From contig CM038221.1 in assembly GCA_021442155.1 (NCBI GenBank), positions 29,417,906 through 29,481,905 of the forward strand: a stretch of 64,000 nt of DNA, written 5' to 3'. Origin of the DNA: Cymbidium sinense (Eukaryota > Streptophyta > Magnoliopsida > Asparagales > Orchidaceae). Made by a program: the position numbers and the translations under genes. Positions 12,271-25,038 of the stretch are shown in pieces; position 1 is the first letter of the stretch, and the number at the start of each line of letters is the position of its first letter. The notes under the pieces were generated by a model. The model did not search any database. It was given only the letters and a program-made list of their open reading frames with translations, and was not told where the DNA came from.

Positions 12271-13869
12271 ACTCTACACTGACACAAAACCTAAAATGAA
12301 CTTAAAACTTAAAATCAAAATATAAATTGATAATTGTCCCATATACACTTGAAGGCCTATGCACATCTTTTTAGGCGGGTAGGTTGATTGATATATGGAC
12401 TCAGTGTCGCAAGATATTGAACATGCACGCTTCTTATAAGCATGGTGGGAAGGTTCGGCACTCCCGATGCAGCATCCTACACGATGACCAAGTCGGGAGG
12501 TTGCCGAAATTCTGCCAAAATCCATACTTAAATAGAATTTAAACAGGACCTGAAATTGAACTAAGTGAATTATATTCAACATGAAATAAACTTGAAGGTC
12601 ACATTTCCAATTGAAAGTTGAATTCAAAATGGGTCCAAGAAGTGTGTGATGAACATGAAGGATATTAGCAAACTTGAATTGAATACTGCAAAATCCTATT
12701 TCAAATAGAGCCGAAAGGTAAATCTGGTTGAACACATAATTAAGATAGTGAAAACCTATATTGAGATTGAAATCTAGCCTTCAAACATAAATACACCTCC
12801 CAGAGAACATTTAGATATTGTATCCAAGTTTGAAGCTGAAGTGCACTGAATCTGCATTGTGTTTAAATAATTATCTTCAAGTTAAAATGAAATTCAAATA
12901 AAATCCAGAAAGAAACCTGTGAAATATTTCACTACTTGAATCACACAATGGTTGTATCAATCAGATTGAAATAGATCAAAATAATTCAAATGAAATTTAT
13001 AAGACATCTACAATGAAGCTAAGTGGCTTGCCGATGAGCACAAGCAACCCTCTCAATGAATGATGTAATTGTATTACATTCTACATCAAGAAAGTTGAAA
13101 GAAACTAAAAGAACTCGTAGTAGATTTGTAAGTTCGTCAACAAAACTGAACCAAGTTCTGCTGAAGTCTAAGAATTTAACAACTACATATCGGCATGTAG
13201 ATGTTTAATGCAATGAGCCATTACATATTACGAGGCAATTATTCACTTGATTTAAATGATGTGAAAGACGTGCAAGCATTTAGACAAAATGAATCCTTTG
13301 CACGAATTTCAAGACAACACGGTCTCACTCAAGTGCTTCAAGAATTCATACAAGCCTCTAAAAAGATAAATGAACACTTATGCACATTATGAAGTAATTA
13401 TTTGTTCGATTCAGGTGCTTCATAATTTATGTAAAGCTTAAAAAGCATTAAGCTCTTTCATGTATTACATAATATTCCCATATTTAATTCAAGTGTTATA
13501 TAATTCAAGAAAGTATTTGAATGGGTGAAATACGCATGCATTTTAGATTCATCTTGCATTTAAATGCATTACAACACAACTTTGAGTCCATTTTGTCTTG
13601 AGATGGGATATCACCTCTAAAATGAACACTTTAGGATACAATAGCCACGATGTCGTTTCCCTCTTAGTGTAATATTACCAATCTCATGTGAGATCTACTA
13701 TTGGTTTATAATTCAACTCCTAAGTGGGATGAAAGCTAAATTGAGATTAGGGGTGAATTGAATCGATCTAAGATGCTTTATGTTAAAGTGTGTATGTACA
13801 TTGTGGAGTTGCATTCAAACATGTGCGACTACATAATGTATATGCATTAAAATTATGCAATCAATTGAA
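12271..13869. other. No gene seen; decayed repeat-like DNA
   Basis: AT-rich, with many ttgaa/ttcaa words. A short plus-strand frame at 13201-13392 has no recognisable domain and no splice context. No supported feature. Confidence 0.3.
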
Positions 13870-15242
13870 ATTAATCTGAATGGGCCCCGACACTTGGATT
13901 AAAAGTTTAAATCTAGTGTCTGAGGATGCTGTGCGGGTTAACTTAAAATTAATTTTGACGGTCTGCATGTGGGCCAGCGTATTGAACCCTCAATCATATG
14001 GTTTGAGAATGTTGCACATACTTAATTAAAGTCAAACTAAATCCGCTATAATCTTGAGAATCGTGTAATTATTTTCAAGGGTTAGCTAATATTTTCATCA
14101 AATATAACATCTTTTTTAATAGCTGAATTCAAATCTAATTTCTATGCATATTCTTAAGTAGGTCATCCCACATACATAGCGGGAGCCATGAGTCTCAGTT
14201 GATTAGCTCGGTCCTCCTTGTAAGGATTTGAGTTGATAGGGCTAATCACAGCGTTGAATGGTTGCTCTTAAATTAAAGAGTTTGTCTTACATTTTACCCG
14301 ACCATCAATGATATTAATTAAGAAACTTTATATTCAAAATTTAAACTCTAAAGCAAGTTAGAAACCCAATTATATATCCATGGACACGATCTTCTGCTAG
14401 CAAATAGTAGAGTTGGCAAGGTCTACCCTAATGATGATCGTGTTGATTGAAAATCTCAATCGAAGGGAGATATTACCATCAAAAATATATTTAAAGTTCT
14501 AAATTCAAATTTAATCGAATTACATGCAAAAATTCAATAAATTACTAAGCTTAAAATGTTTAAACAAAATTCAACATTACATAACATAAAGCAAAATCCA
14601 CTCAATTGGCCTTCCACAATCATTTGTTGGATGTGACAAATTAAGAAAATTTTATCTCATAAAGGAGTTAATGTTAAGTCATGTGTATTTTTATATTCAC
14701 TCTTAATCAATCTCATGCTAGTAAGGATGTGACCAGTGTATTTTGTTCGTGTGGTTTGACCAGTAGACTCTATATATAATGCGGTTACGATCAAAGTCCT
14801 CTAACCGGGTGGTTCGCTGCTAAATAACACCATTATATTGCGATCAGGATTGTAGCCCGTATGTTCTTTAATGACTCTGCTCTTTGAGATATGAATTATA
14901 GGATACACCTGATAGGGCATAAAGTCATCTGCTAGTTAAGATGGACTTAAAATTATTTCCTTAGATAAACACCACCCCAAGTCTAAGGTCTTCTTGGACG
15001 ACGCAACTCATGGTCAGACAAGGATCCTTCAGAGGAGTACCTTCTCTGATTAAATAGAATAGGGATCACGACAACACAGGATGATAGAATTATGAGATCT
15101 TGATTGGGCACATGACAATTCCCCAACATCCGTTTTATGTTAAAGATGATGAATTTCGTAAATCTAAATTTAAAACTCCACATGATGCTACTATATGCTA
15201 AGCAAGTAGTGATCTAACGACTAGCCTTAATCGAAAGTTCTC
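13870..15242 (+). repeat. Dispersed repeat, copy A (inverted partner at 59120-60175)
   Basis: This block matches the reverse complement of 59120-60175 at many points in colinear order: gggccccgacac (13882) with the ggggccc at 60146; the tttcaacc/tctcaatcg region near 14450; the caatctcatgctagtaagga segment (14710); accaccccaagtctaagg (14970); and agtagtgatctaacgactag (15206). No coding sequence. The size and paired occurrence suggest a retroelement fragment. The copy runs into the assembly gap. Confidence 0.6.
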
Positions 15243-15342
15243 NNNNNNNNNNNNNNNNNNNNNNNNNNNNNNNNNNNNNNNNNNNNNNNNNNNNNNNNNN
15301 NNNNNNNNNNNNNNNNNNNNNNNNNNNNNNNNNNNNNNNNNN
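15243..15342. other. Assembly gap of exactly 100 N
   Basis: One hundred consecutive n. The round length suggests a fixed-size scaffold gap, so the true distance is unknown. The left flank is dispersed repeat, the right flank is pseudogene. Confidence 0.99.
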
Positions 15343-16316
15343 GGCTAAAACAAATAACAAATGGTCTTTTCGTCTCAAGTTAATGGCTCCATGAAAATGA
15401 ACCCAATCAAATTGAAAACTTTTGTGTCATTGACAATGGATATTACTCGCTTCTCCTGACGTTATTTCTTTGAGGTCATGAGTTTTTTATGCAATGAGCA
15501 TGAAAAGGAAAGACTACAGGCTTCTTCGTAAGGGAGGATGATCTCTATCAATACAATCGAGAGGAGAACTATCTTAGAGGTATTAGAGGACTTCCCTCAT
15601 CCAAGAGCCATTTGAATGGTTAGTGCTGGTTCCTCCTTTAAGAACGCGGAAATTTTCAATATCTTCTTCTCCTTTGGCTCATCCTAAACAAGTACATTTA
15701 ACTGTGAGTGTAGTATCCTAGATAACTCCATACAAGAGAAAACGACATGGTCTTTGCTCATCATGGCTGGCCGGAATAGACCCTCATGATAATAGAGAAA
15801 TCTATATACCTGCTTGGATCCATAATGGTTCTGTCCCTCCTCCTCCTCCATCTCTTCCTCTTATTCTCATAGGGGGCAGAATAGGGTGCTCCTTTTCATG
15901 CATTCATTGAGAACCAGCGTGCAATGTGAGGGTTTGTCCAATAGCTCTATTCTTTTTTTCTTTGGTTGTAGGAATCAGGAAAACGATTTCCTTTACAAGG
16001 AGTTTTGGTTATCTCACGCACAAAAACAAGGCGTGCTATCAACAGAAAAAGGTGGGGGTTTCTTTGTTGCTTTTTCAAGAGACCAACCAAGAAAGATCTA
16101 TGTGCAACATAAGATGAAGGAAGTGAATAGAAGGATTTGGAGCATCGAGTTAAGGCAATTTACTTGGCGGGTTCATCAACAAAAATGCCAGCTAATGTAA
16201 CATCTACCCTGGAAGAAATTATAGCGGAAGAAAGCGGTGCTTCAATGGAGTCAGCAGCTAGGTGGCTCAAGATTTAGGAGAGGGCTGGCAGATTCCATGT
16301 TGAAACGTGGTCATGA
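15343..16316 (+). pseudogene. ATR3: NADPH-dependent diflavin oxidoreductase pseudogene (ATR3/TAH18/NDOR1-like), C-terminal half
   Basis: Read across shifting frames, this matches the FAD- and NADPH-binding half of the diflavin reductase that passes electrons to the cytosolic Fe-S assembly factor DRE2/CIAPIN1. Landmarks in order: IKLKTFVSLTMDITR (about 15400-15450), YFFEVMSF and HEKERLQ, LEVLEDFP (about 15570), FSISSSPLAHP (about 15650), LTVSVVS and ITPYKRKR, SLPLILIGG (about 15850), RNQENDFLYKEFWLSHAQ then GGGFFVAFSRDQPRKIYVQH (15970-16110), YLAGSSTKMPANV, and a final HVETWS followed by a stop at 16314-16316. In-frame stops (for example after TRF-S near 15450) and several frame changes disable it. 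No intron interrupts the aligned part, unlike the multi-exon plant gene as I remember it, so a processed copy is likely. The N-terminal flavodoxin half is absent or lies in or beyond the gap. Confidence 0.85.
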
Positions 16317-17109
16317 TTGCATAAATTATACTTCCCTAGGAATTATTTTCTCGTTCTACTGTTCCCAATTTATTTACGGTAGTGAGAGGGCCTAAACATA
16401 GACCATTGTACTACGATAGGCAAGCATATCTAGACATCCAGGTATCTCATGGTATCCATTTGTTGGTGAATTCTATTCATATCAGCTGATAGTTATATGT
16501 TAGTAGACTATCCTTTTTTCTCCTGGCACTCAATTATGTTTTAAAGTTTAGGCTATGGCTCTTTTGCTCTATGTTTCTTCATAAATCATTTTATGGGCCT
16601 ATTGTAGCTTGAAAGTTGGTGCGCACATAGCTTTATTTGTGGAGAGTCTATTGTAGATTGAAAGTTGTCTAACAATATTCTTAATCATTTTAATAAATCC
16701 AATCTGATCCAAAATGTAAAATTGGGGTTTTTTTAAATTTTTTACCTATTCAATTTTTTCTTTACATTTTTTTTTTGTGTTGTATTCAAGTTGACCTAAG
16801 TAACTTGAAATGAACTTAAAGTTGATATGATTACTATTTGTATTGAAAAGCTATAAATACATTGATAAACTAGAAATGTATATGAGGTATATTCAAGTTT
16901 ATTGGTCATAATGATTTAAAAATTTGCATGATTTATATAATAACAGGTTAAAGCGGGTTGAGTTGCTAGTTAGGCAAGTTTGAGTTAAGTTGAATTTGGG
17001 TCAAACCTTTGACTCATAATAATTAGGTCAAGTTTAAGTCAAGTAGATTTAGAACAAGTTAGTTTGAGGTTAGATCTAAACTTCACCCTTCAACTCAAAT
17101 TGACAACTT
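16317..17109. other. No gene seen
   Basis: AT-rich flank of the pseudogene. A short near-duplicate, ttgtag(c/a)ttgaaagttg, occurs at about 16601 and 16650. No convincing poly(A) tail follows the pseudogene stop. Confidence 0.35.
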
Positions 17110-18130
17110 TGAAATAAATTGGGGCAATATGCATCTATGTATAAGTTTTCATGGAAAACTTTTTCAACTTTTGTGCTTAATTGTATACAATTTTTTAAAC
17201 TTAATGGCTCGTGTGTAATTTTGTTCTTTGTCAAATTATTTCATTTTGGATGTTATACACAATTATGTACACGTGTTTTATGATAAGTTGTTTTATTTTT
17301 GGTGTTGTGTTTAGTTATGTATGACACTCCAAACTCAAATTAAATATTGTATATATCTCTGTACAAGTTTTTCATTCTTATTGTTGTACACTAGTGTGCA
17401 ATCTTATAATCTCAAAAGGTTGCACACAGCTTTGCATTTTTATTTTTTAGTTAGTTATTTCATTCTTAGTTCTGCACTAAAAGTACGCATAACCTTTTAA
17501 TCTTAAAGTAAGAGTTGTACTTAACCATGTAAAAGCATTTTATGATAAGTTATGTACTTAAAAGGATTGGACATAATTATGTATATATATTTGATTGAAA
17601 GTTATTTCATTGTTGGTATCATGTAGGTTGTATACAATCCTCTAAATTCGAAGGACTATTCCTAATTGTGTACTAGTATTTTATGACATATTATTTCATT
17701 TTAGATGCTAGGCACAACCCTATTCACACATAGTAAGGTTTGTACATAGTTGTATGCAAGTATTTTCTGACACATTGATTCATTCTATGTATAAGACATA
17801 ATTATTTACAACTCTTTAAACTCAAAATAAAAGTTGCACACAACTTTGTACAAATTTTATGCAAATTTATTTCATTATTTGTATTACACACAATCATGTA
17901 TTACTCTCCAAACTTATTTTAGAATTTATATAATTGTATACATGTATTTTATGGCAAAATATTTCATTGTAAGTGTTGGACAGTTATATGTTGACCATTA
18001 CACCCATATTTTTAGTTATACATAATTATGTACATGTTTTATGAAAATTATTTCATTATCAATGTTATGCATGATGGTATACAATCCTGAACTCAAAATA
18101 GGTTGTACATAGTTGTGTGTAGGGTTGTAC
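17110..18130. repeat. Degenerate tandem array, unit about 100-115 bp
   Basis: About nine imperfect units share a colinear set of words: a gtac(a/t)-rich start, ttttatg(a/g)(t/c)a, then (t)tatttcatt, then a (a)caat-ctccaaactcaaa block. Unit boundaries drift and the repeats are old. Open frames within it are chance. Confidence 0.6.
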
Positions 18131-20406
18131 TCTATTGGAGTTCATTGAAATATTGCGAGACATTTAGGCTTGTGAGCTAAGAATTTTTTTTAAGTTCGAC
18201 CCTTACCTCAAACTTATTAAATTGGAACTTTATGTTCAAGCTCAATCATCAGACCTGTTGAGCTTGAGATTTTTATGTCCATTTGTCTCTTTGAGCTTAT
18301 TGAATCAACAAAATAGTTCGACTTTTAGTTTTGTGAGCTAAGAATTTTTTGCTAGTTCAATCTTTAGGCATATCTTATTTGAGTTGTTAGCTCAATACTT
18401 GGACTTGTAATCTTAAAATTTACATGTTGATTCAGATTCTAGTGTCACTTAGTTATTAAAAACAAGTTAACCTTTAGGCTCTAGAGCTAAAGAGCCATTG
18501 TTATGAGTAATTTTATTTTGTTATAAATATGAGTTGCCAGTTAACTTCCATAATTTTGATGGTGAAATTAAGCTGAATTGCTTTGAATAAGATTTATATA
18601 AAATTACCTCTATTTTGAAAAAAAATTTGATATAATCCTTATTTACTCTTTTGATATTTAGGATGATCATAGTTTAAGCACTTAAGTTCTTTAAGCTAGC
18701 AATGTTAATAACAACTTGGCTTTATGTTTGATTAGTTCACATAATGGCTTAACCAATAATATATAATACTTTTTTAGATTGTAGTCATGTATAAGACACA
18801 TAGGCCTTACAACTTTCATATTAGTAAGTTGTTAGGCCACTCTTATGCATTTTCAATGATGAAGGGACCTTCTCGGTTTAGTTAAAATTCTCACCAATAC
18901 TTTGATGAGTTATAGGTTTTCAATGATGTGAATTAGTTTACTCATTTTGAAGTTTCTTGTATTGATTATATGATAATAAGATCTAGTCATCTTTGTAGTG
19001 ATTTTCCAAATTTTGATGAGTTTGAATTTATATTTTATCTAGGGCTTTAAGTTCAAGAAACCTTAGACATCATTTTTTATTAAGGTAGCTTGACATTAAG
19101 AGGGAGGGAGTATTGCCTATCTTCCAAACACAAGCAATTTTAGAGTGGCTTTTTTTACAATTTTATATGTGGTGAGGCCTTTAAAGCTTATGTTAGTTTG
19201 ACATGTCATTCATTCTTTTTTTTTTTTTTTTGGGAGAGGGTCTTCTCTAGTAGTTGTATCAAAGTATTGTTGATTATCTCTAAATACTTGATTTTGGGTT
19301 ATATATTGAGGAATAGTGTGAATCTTATATAATGATTTAGTAAATTTTAGCTCTAATGAGATTGTGCCACTATCACATATAATTGACATATTAAATCTAA
19401 AAAACAACATGATCTCATAAGAATATCATTTTTTTTAACACTCACTTTGAAAAATACGATTGGTGTGGGGATAAATCGATGCATTGGGAAGAAGGTAGAT
19501 CTATGAGGCGATTATGGCATTAACTCTCAAATTACTAAGATGCTGCTCTAGGCAACATGTTAGATAGTCAATATAAATTGTGATGTAATACCAACACAAT
19601 GGTCAAGAACAAGATCACGAACTAAGGCACTATATTAATAGTTGGATTCATCGTGCACAACTCTTTATGCAAGAGCATGAGTGACCCATCTCTCTCCAAA
19701 GTCAAATTGCAATAAATGGAAATTTTAAATTGAATCTTTTGATATTAAGGTCAACCTCACCATGCAAAGAATAAAGGATATTGAAAGATTTCATGCTCTA
19801 TCAACTACTTTATCTTCCTATTTTGACTAAGCCAACAAAATCTCATCTTTATGGAAGTATTTTTTGTATTTTTTTTTGTTATTTTCATTATTATTGCATT
19901 ATGACAAGTTATCAATCTAAACATTAATGTTTTATTGGCTTCAAGGGCTATATTATAAATAAGCCTTGGGTAGGCTTGTAGAAGCCTATAAATATTTCCA
20001 TGCTTTGTATGAATTATTGAATAAAATTATGTATTTGATTGAACAAATATTGCATGTAAAGATATGGTGGCTTTTTGCTCTTTGGTGGAATATGGTAATT
20101 AATCCTTATTTGCTTAGAAAAACACTATCCCATCTTGAGATTAAGATTCATTTTTCATGAGGTAGATTAAGTTTAATTTAACAAGAATGCCATAGTTTTT
20201 ATAGGTGCAAGTCCTTGTAATTAATTAACTCTTGCTTGTAGGAAATTACTCTCAATCAAGGACTGGAACATGATTTCATACCTAGGTTCAAAGCCAACAT
20301 TTGGATTTTAATTAAAAGGGGGATGCTTGGAGGAATGGAGACGAAGTCGATCAAAATCTCATGGTTTTATCGTTCTGGAAATATCACTGGTGATTATATT
20401 GTAATA

Positions 20407-21057
20407 TCCAATAAATCTGATTAGCAACTATGGGATATATGGATTTTTGTTTTTTTAATTATAATTAATTTAGTAGGATTAGTAGCATGATATTGACTTA
20501 GAATATAAATAGTGTTGGGGCTCGTATGCATTTGAAGACCCAAATTTAACTAGAATGATGAGGCTTACAACTCTATTTGACTTATATGAATTTTGTTATT
20601 TTAATTATAAAGCATGATATTGACTTAGAATATAAATAGTGTTGGGGCTCATGCATTTGAAGACCCAAATTTAACTAGAATGATGAGGCTTATCTATTTG
20701 ACTTATAAGAATTTTTATTATTTTTAATTATAATTAATTTAAGAGGCTTAGTAGCATGATATTGAATTAAAATATAAATAGTGTTGGGAAGCTCATATAT
20801 TCATTTGAAGACCCAAATTTAATTGGAATGATGAGGCTTACAACTCTATTTGTAAGTCTCCCAAAATGTTGGTTCTTACAATCTTGCCTTGCTGGCAAAG
20901 CTACCAAAGGTGAGTCTTATGATCTTTCCCTCTAGGCAAGGTGACCTAATGCTAAAATTTAATTTTCTTTGAAGTGGGGCTTATGTTTGTAGAAAACCCA
21001 TGTATTTCTAGCTTTGCATGGTCTTTCCAAACTTTAATAGGAGTATCAAATTTAATA
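20407..21057. mobile_element. 646-bp insertion in left arm with 5-bp target duplication TAATA
   Basis: TAATA at 20402-20406 and again at 21053-21057 flank a stretch absent from the right arm, where a single TAATA joins the same flanks. This marks an insertion after the arms formed. Inside are three imperfect tandem units of roughly 110-150 bp, each with ataaatagtgttggg, then ttgaagacccaaattta, then gatgaggctta. No inverted ends or coding sequence were seen, so the element class is open. Confidence 0.65.
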
Positions 21058-21478
21058 ACACGATATGTTAAAAATATTAAATAGGTTTGGCTTATCACTA
21101 TGGGCTTAAGTGCAGGTGATATTAAAATATGGGTCTGATGACTTGATGTTATAGGCAAGATGACCTGATGATGGCAACTCACCAGTTGGATCAATTGGGA
21201 GTTAGCTTGGTTGAACTCTGATCCTTGTTTGTAAGCTTGATTTATCAAGTTGACAACACTAAATTTGTCATTTATTTAACAAGTCTACAATACTAAATTT
21301 GTCATTTTCAAAAGTTACATGTGGTTCTTCCTGACTTCATTGTTAACTTCAAAATGGACTTAAGAGTGGCAAATAATGAATATCGCTTTATTGTTTCTCT
21401 TGGAATTCTTAATACTCATGCCTTAAAATTCTTATTTCTTTTTGCACGAAATTGATCTAATTGTCAATTGATACTTGC

Positions 21479-22192
21479 GTATACCATTCAAGTTTGTTGA
21501 TGAGGCGTATAACCAAAGCTTGTGGATGCCCTCTTCTCCCACTAAAACTCACATCAAGGGCCCCTCTCACCTGGATCTAGGTTTCTTTCCAAATATATCT
21601 TCCTAGTGAATTTTCTCTTTCATATTCTATTTATTAATCATCACCATCACTTTTTTTTTTGGCAGACAAGATTGATATTGTTGATGAATCAATATTTTTC
21701 TTTCGAGCTAATGTCTTCTTCAGGAACTTTGACATTAGAAGCATTGCTAATATACCTTACTTTTACATTAATGTAATCTGAAAAAACTTGAAGGTTCTAA
21801 CATTGGGGAACCAAAGCAATCATTAACACGGGTCTTGAAAATGTTCCAGATCGGAGAACAAGGCTTTCCTTTTCCTGGACTCTTTACTCTTCAACAATCT
21901 CAACAAGAAGCAGGCATATTTTACATACTTTTCTTTTGACAATTTATTGTTTTTGCCTTTCAATATTGATATAAAAAAATGAACATTTTTATTGATTAAT
22001 ATATATTTTACTTATGCAAAGATTGATGTCATTATTCTTGATAATATAGAGCTTTTTAGGAATTATCTGAAGCAAATAAGGGAGGAGGCAAGTGGTAGAC
22101 TGCTTAGCTGTGCTTACAGGTCTAATGGTACCCCTAACAAATGGTGGCTAGCTTTTGCAAAGAGGAAGTTTGTGAACATTGTTGTTACTTGA
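21479..22192 (+). pseudogene. ARPC3: ARPC3 (Arp2/3 complex subunit 3) pseudogene, left copy
   Basis: ARPC3 is the p21 subunit of the actin-nucleating Arp2/3 complex. Three exon remnants with introns remain: 21479-21580 (VYHSS, ITKACGCPLLPLK, HIKGP), about 21666-21913 (DIVDESIFFFRANVFFRNFD, later QGFPFPG and QQEA) and 22050-22192 (ELFRNYLKQIREEASG, YRSNGTPNKWWLAFAKRKF, stop). The start codon is lost (tgc before gtatac). A deletion removes codons after FDIRS. Frameshifts and stops break the middle exon. The donor after QQEA is gc, not gt. Retained introns show it came by genomic duplication. The twin at 38457-39185 is differently damaged. Confidence 0.9.
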
Positions 22193-22274
22193 GGAGTTGG
22201 CTTAAAGCTTTATTGGGTTTATGAGTGAGGGAAAGGTGAAATGAAGAATTAACTACACTTAAACAACCATCAAA

Positions 22275-23470
22275 TTGACCAGGCAAGTGCCCCCTGAATG
22301 AGGTTGGGCTCTGGATTTATCTTCTTAATTTTGTTCTCATATTTGGTTCAATTTGTTTTTGATAGATTTTGATAATATCAATTACTAAGCTCACCTTGTT
22401 TGTTTTAATGTCCGTTTGATATTGTTGCAGTTGACTTAAAAAATTAGTTGTAAAACTATTATGAAAACATTGTAAAACTATTATGTGATTATTACTTGAA
22501 TTTGTGCAAATTTGATTTATTTACTCTTAAATTGATGAATTTTCTAATTCTACATATGTAATTACCATAGTCTCTACTACCACTGCTTGATATATTGAAT
22601 AATGGACTGAATCAAATATTTAAAACATAGCTTAAATGATCTATCTCTATGTAGCAACAAATGGAAATTATAGTGCATGAGAATAATTGAAGGAGTAAAA
22701 TACACAACTAAATGAATGTTTTAAGAGTTTAGCTATCACTAACTTATTGAAGGTCAGCTAGAGAAGTGAGAGACTTTTAAAGGGAAGGCTCTTGAGTCTT
22801 TAGGTGTGTACTTCAATATCCAGAAGGAAATATGAAGGCCTTGGCATATATATTTGACCATGTTTTTTAGTTATTTTTTACCACCATTTACTATTGTTTA
22901 ACTTTCACATCACCTCATCACACACTACTTTTCTCTCTCTCTACAACGCTTCGCGCCCCCTCCCCTCTCTTTCCTCTCTTTTTGAGTTATGAGAAGTTGT
23001 TGGATTCCCTCTCTCAATTATGCTATTGACTATACTCACATAAACTCTATGAAAATGCTCTTCAAGTTTTTCAAATATTTATTTATCTTATATTTCCAAG
23101 CATCACCATGTTTCTATGGCTTTTGTATTCTCTTATAATTGTTATATATCACTTTTATAATGTTTAGATTCTTTTTTTTTTTGAATGAAAATTGATAGTT
23201 TAAGTGTGTGAGCTAACATCTCTTAGAGAAGGACTTCCAATGAGGGAGGAAAGTATGTACGACAAATGATTATTTATGGACTTTGCACTCCCTCCCCTCT
23301 CTTTTTTAGTTATCTATACTTCACTCTTGCAAATTTTAATTTCATTATGATTAGTCTACTCTAGATGAGTTATTATCTTTACTATTGCAAGGTTAGAAGG
23401 CTTAGATTGATTAACATCCATTAAACATAGTTATCAAGAGTTGAAATATTATGTTGTTAAGTTCATCCAT
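22275..23470. other. Left-arm DNA downstream of ARPC3 copy
   Basis: About 22275-23095 has no counterpart in the right arm, where flanking words join as ccatcaaac-ttttccaagcatcacc. A clean target duplication is not visible, so a deletion in the right arm is as likely as an insertion here. A CT-rich run lies at 22930-22985. No gene. Confidence 0.45.
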
Positions 23471-23471
23471 T

Positions 23472-24170
23472 AATAAAATAGTTACCTTAGCTTGAGTATA
23501 TTCATAAGAAACTTTAAAAGCATTTAAGCTTTGTACAAGTGCATTAGTTAGGGTTGCATCTTGCCTCTATTCTAACATTATATTTAATATCAAATGTAAG
23601 ATTAGTTTCTTAGAAATGCGAGCTCTAAGAAGTGGAGCTTGACTAAACTACATGAATGCTTGGTTCCTTTTAAGGAGAGAAATCAACTAATGAGAATAAA
23701 CCAACTTAGATCAACTTAGGGTGATAAAATAAAAGGCTTTTGTGACCTAACAAATGCATCAAACACATTCATAAACTCAAGTGCATGTTATTGACACAAA
23801 CTTAAGTCGTTCAATTTAATGACTTGATCAAGGCCTATGCTTCAATTAGATCTGTTTGATGGCTTTATATATGATATTAGCTCATTTATGAGTTTAGGTT
23901 GAATTTAAATTTAGCATATTTAATTATCTTAGCGAAGAGTTAATATTGTTATGAGTATAGACTAATTAATAAGTTTTATATTTCTTAATATATTTATATT
24001 TAAAAAATAATCATAGGATACAAGTTATTAAATTGTCTACCTTGTTCAAGAGTGTCATTCCCCATCATAGACATTAAGTCAACCTCCTTAATCAAATCTA
24101 ATACACTATAATAACTAACTTATATAAAAGCACATACAATTTAAATAATACCAAGGGAAAGGAATTTAAT
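23472..24170. other. Left-arm-only stretch of about 700 bp
   Basis: Absent from the right arm, where ttcatc joins aatatatttatac directly. AT-rich, no coding sequence. attaata-like words near both edges hint at a target duplication, but I cannot fix the ends. Confidence 0.45.
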
Positions 24171-24595
24171 TAATAATACCTATATATATTTATACAAGTA
24201 TCATATCCTAATCATTTAAATCAACTTCAAATAATTAAGAGTAATGATTAGGTCATTTTAGGGTAATTTTTTATTGCATTATTTCTTTAGGTCATATTAT
24301 TCATTTATTTTGTTACTATATTTTGTTTTTTTTATATTATAAAATATATTTTATTTATAACTTTTTTTATAATTATTTTTTACAAATAATTATAGCTCAA
24401 AATGAATGAATATGTCAAAAAATATTTTGATTTTTTTATTCAATTTTTTCCATTAAAAAGAATTAAATATCCAATACTTATTAATTTCAAATATTTAATT
24501 AACTATCCACTTAAAATAATCTTGACGTGTGTTCATCGGTTAATTGTCAAATTTAAATTATGAAAATTAATTTATTTTTTAATTAATATATAGAA

Positions 24596-24597
<2 letters not shown>

Positions 24598-24671
<74 letters not shown>
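24598..24671. repeat. (TA)n microsatellite
   Basis: An uninterrupted TA dinucleotide run of about 37 units, lying between the left arm and the CAF1 pseudogene. Such runs are prone to length change and assembly error. Confidence 0.98.
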
Positions 24672-24674
<3 letters not shown>

Positions 24675-25038
24675 ACAACAAAATTTTCTTTTAAAATATA
24701 TAATAATAAATTGCGGCTTAAACAACGAAAATTCTCTCTCCCTCTTGCCTCCAAAAGATCTCGCCCAAGTTTCAAATCCTCGACGATGAGGCGATAGTCA
24801 CCCCTCGCTGGAAGAGGCGACGGGACGAAATTATGCGAGGGAGAAGAAGAGTCCGTGAGAGAGTTGCAGATTCAAGTTGAACCCTTCCAATGCCTGGATT
24901 TACTAGATCCGGAATTTAAGGTATAACGGAGGAGAAACTTGATATAAGATTCTGATTTCTGAAGGATTTTAAAGTCGTCATTTCTTTTTGTTGTTTGGCA
25001 GGATTTGAGGTTATCTTGGCTTCCCCTTAGTTAAAGCA

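Larger units (their letters stand above)
18140..24285 (+). repeat. Left arm of a large inverted duplication
   Basis: The reverse complement of 37873-41846 aligns along this arm: the outer end at ttcattgaaatattg (18141), the inner end at gtcattttagggtaatttt (24253). The left arm is about 6.1 kb and the right about 4.0 kb. The difference is explained by three stretches present only here: 20407-21057, about 22275-23095 and about 23472-24170. The arm carries an ARPC3 pseudogene with introns, so a genomic segment was duplicated, not a cDNA. Differences are spread along both arms, so the duplication is not recent. Confidence 0.85.

Noticed and set aside
12274..12735. 153-codon minus-strand open frame
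   Set aside because: No recognisable motif; it spans the end of a repeat block and its neighbouring degenerate units.
15926..16117. Mitochondrial DNA insertion suggested by one reading frame
   Set aside because: The other frames give a continuous ATR3/NDOR1 match through 16316, so the mitochondrial idea is unnecessary.
17834..18025. Short Tyr/Phe-rich open frame
   Set aside because: Lies inside the degenerate tandem array; produced by repeated AT-rich units.
24598..24671. TA run as an origin or cruciform element
   Set aside because: A plain dinucleotide microsatellite explains it; a similar one lies at 43343-43391.
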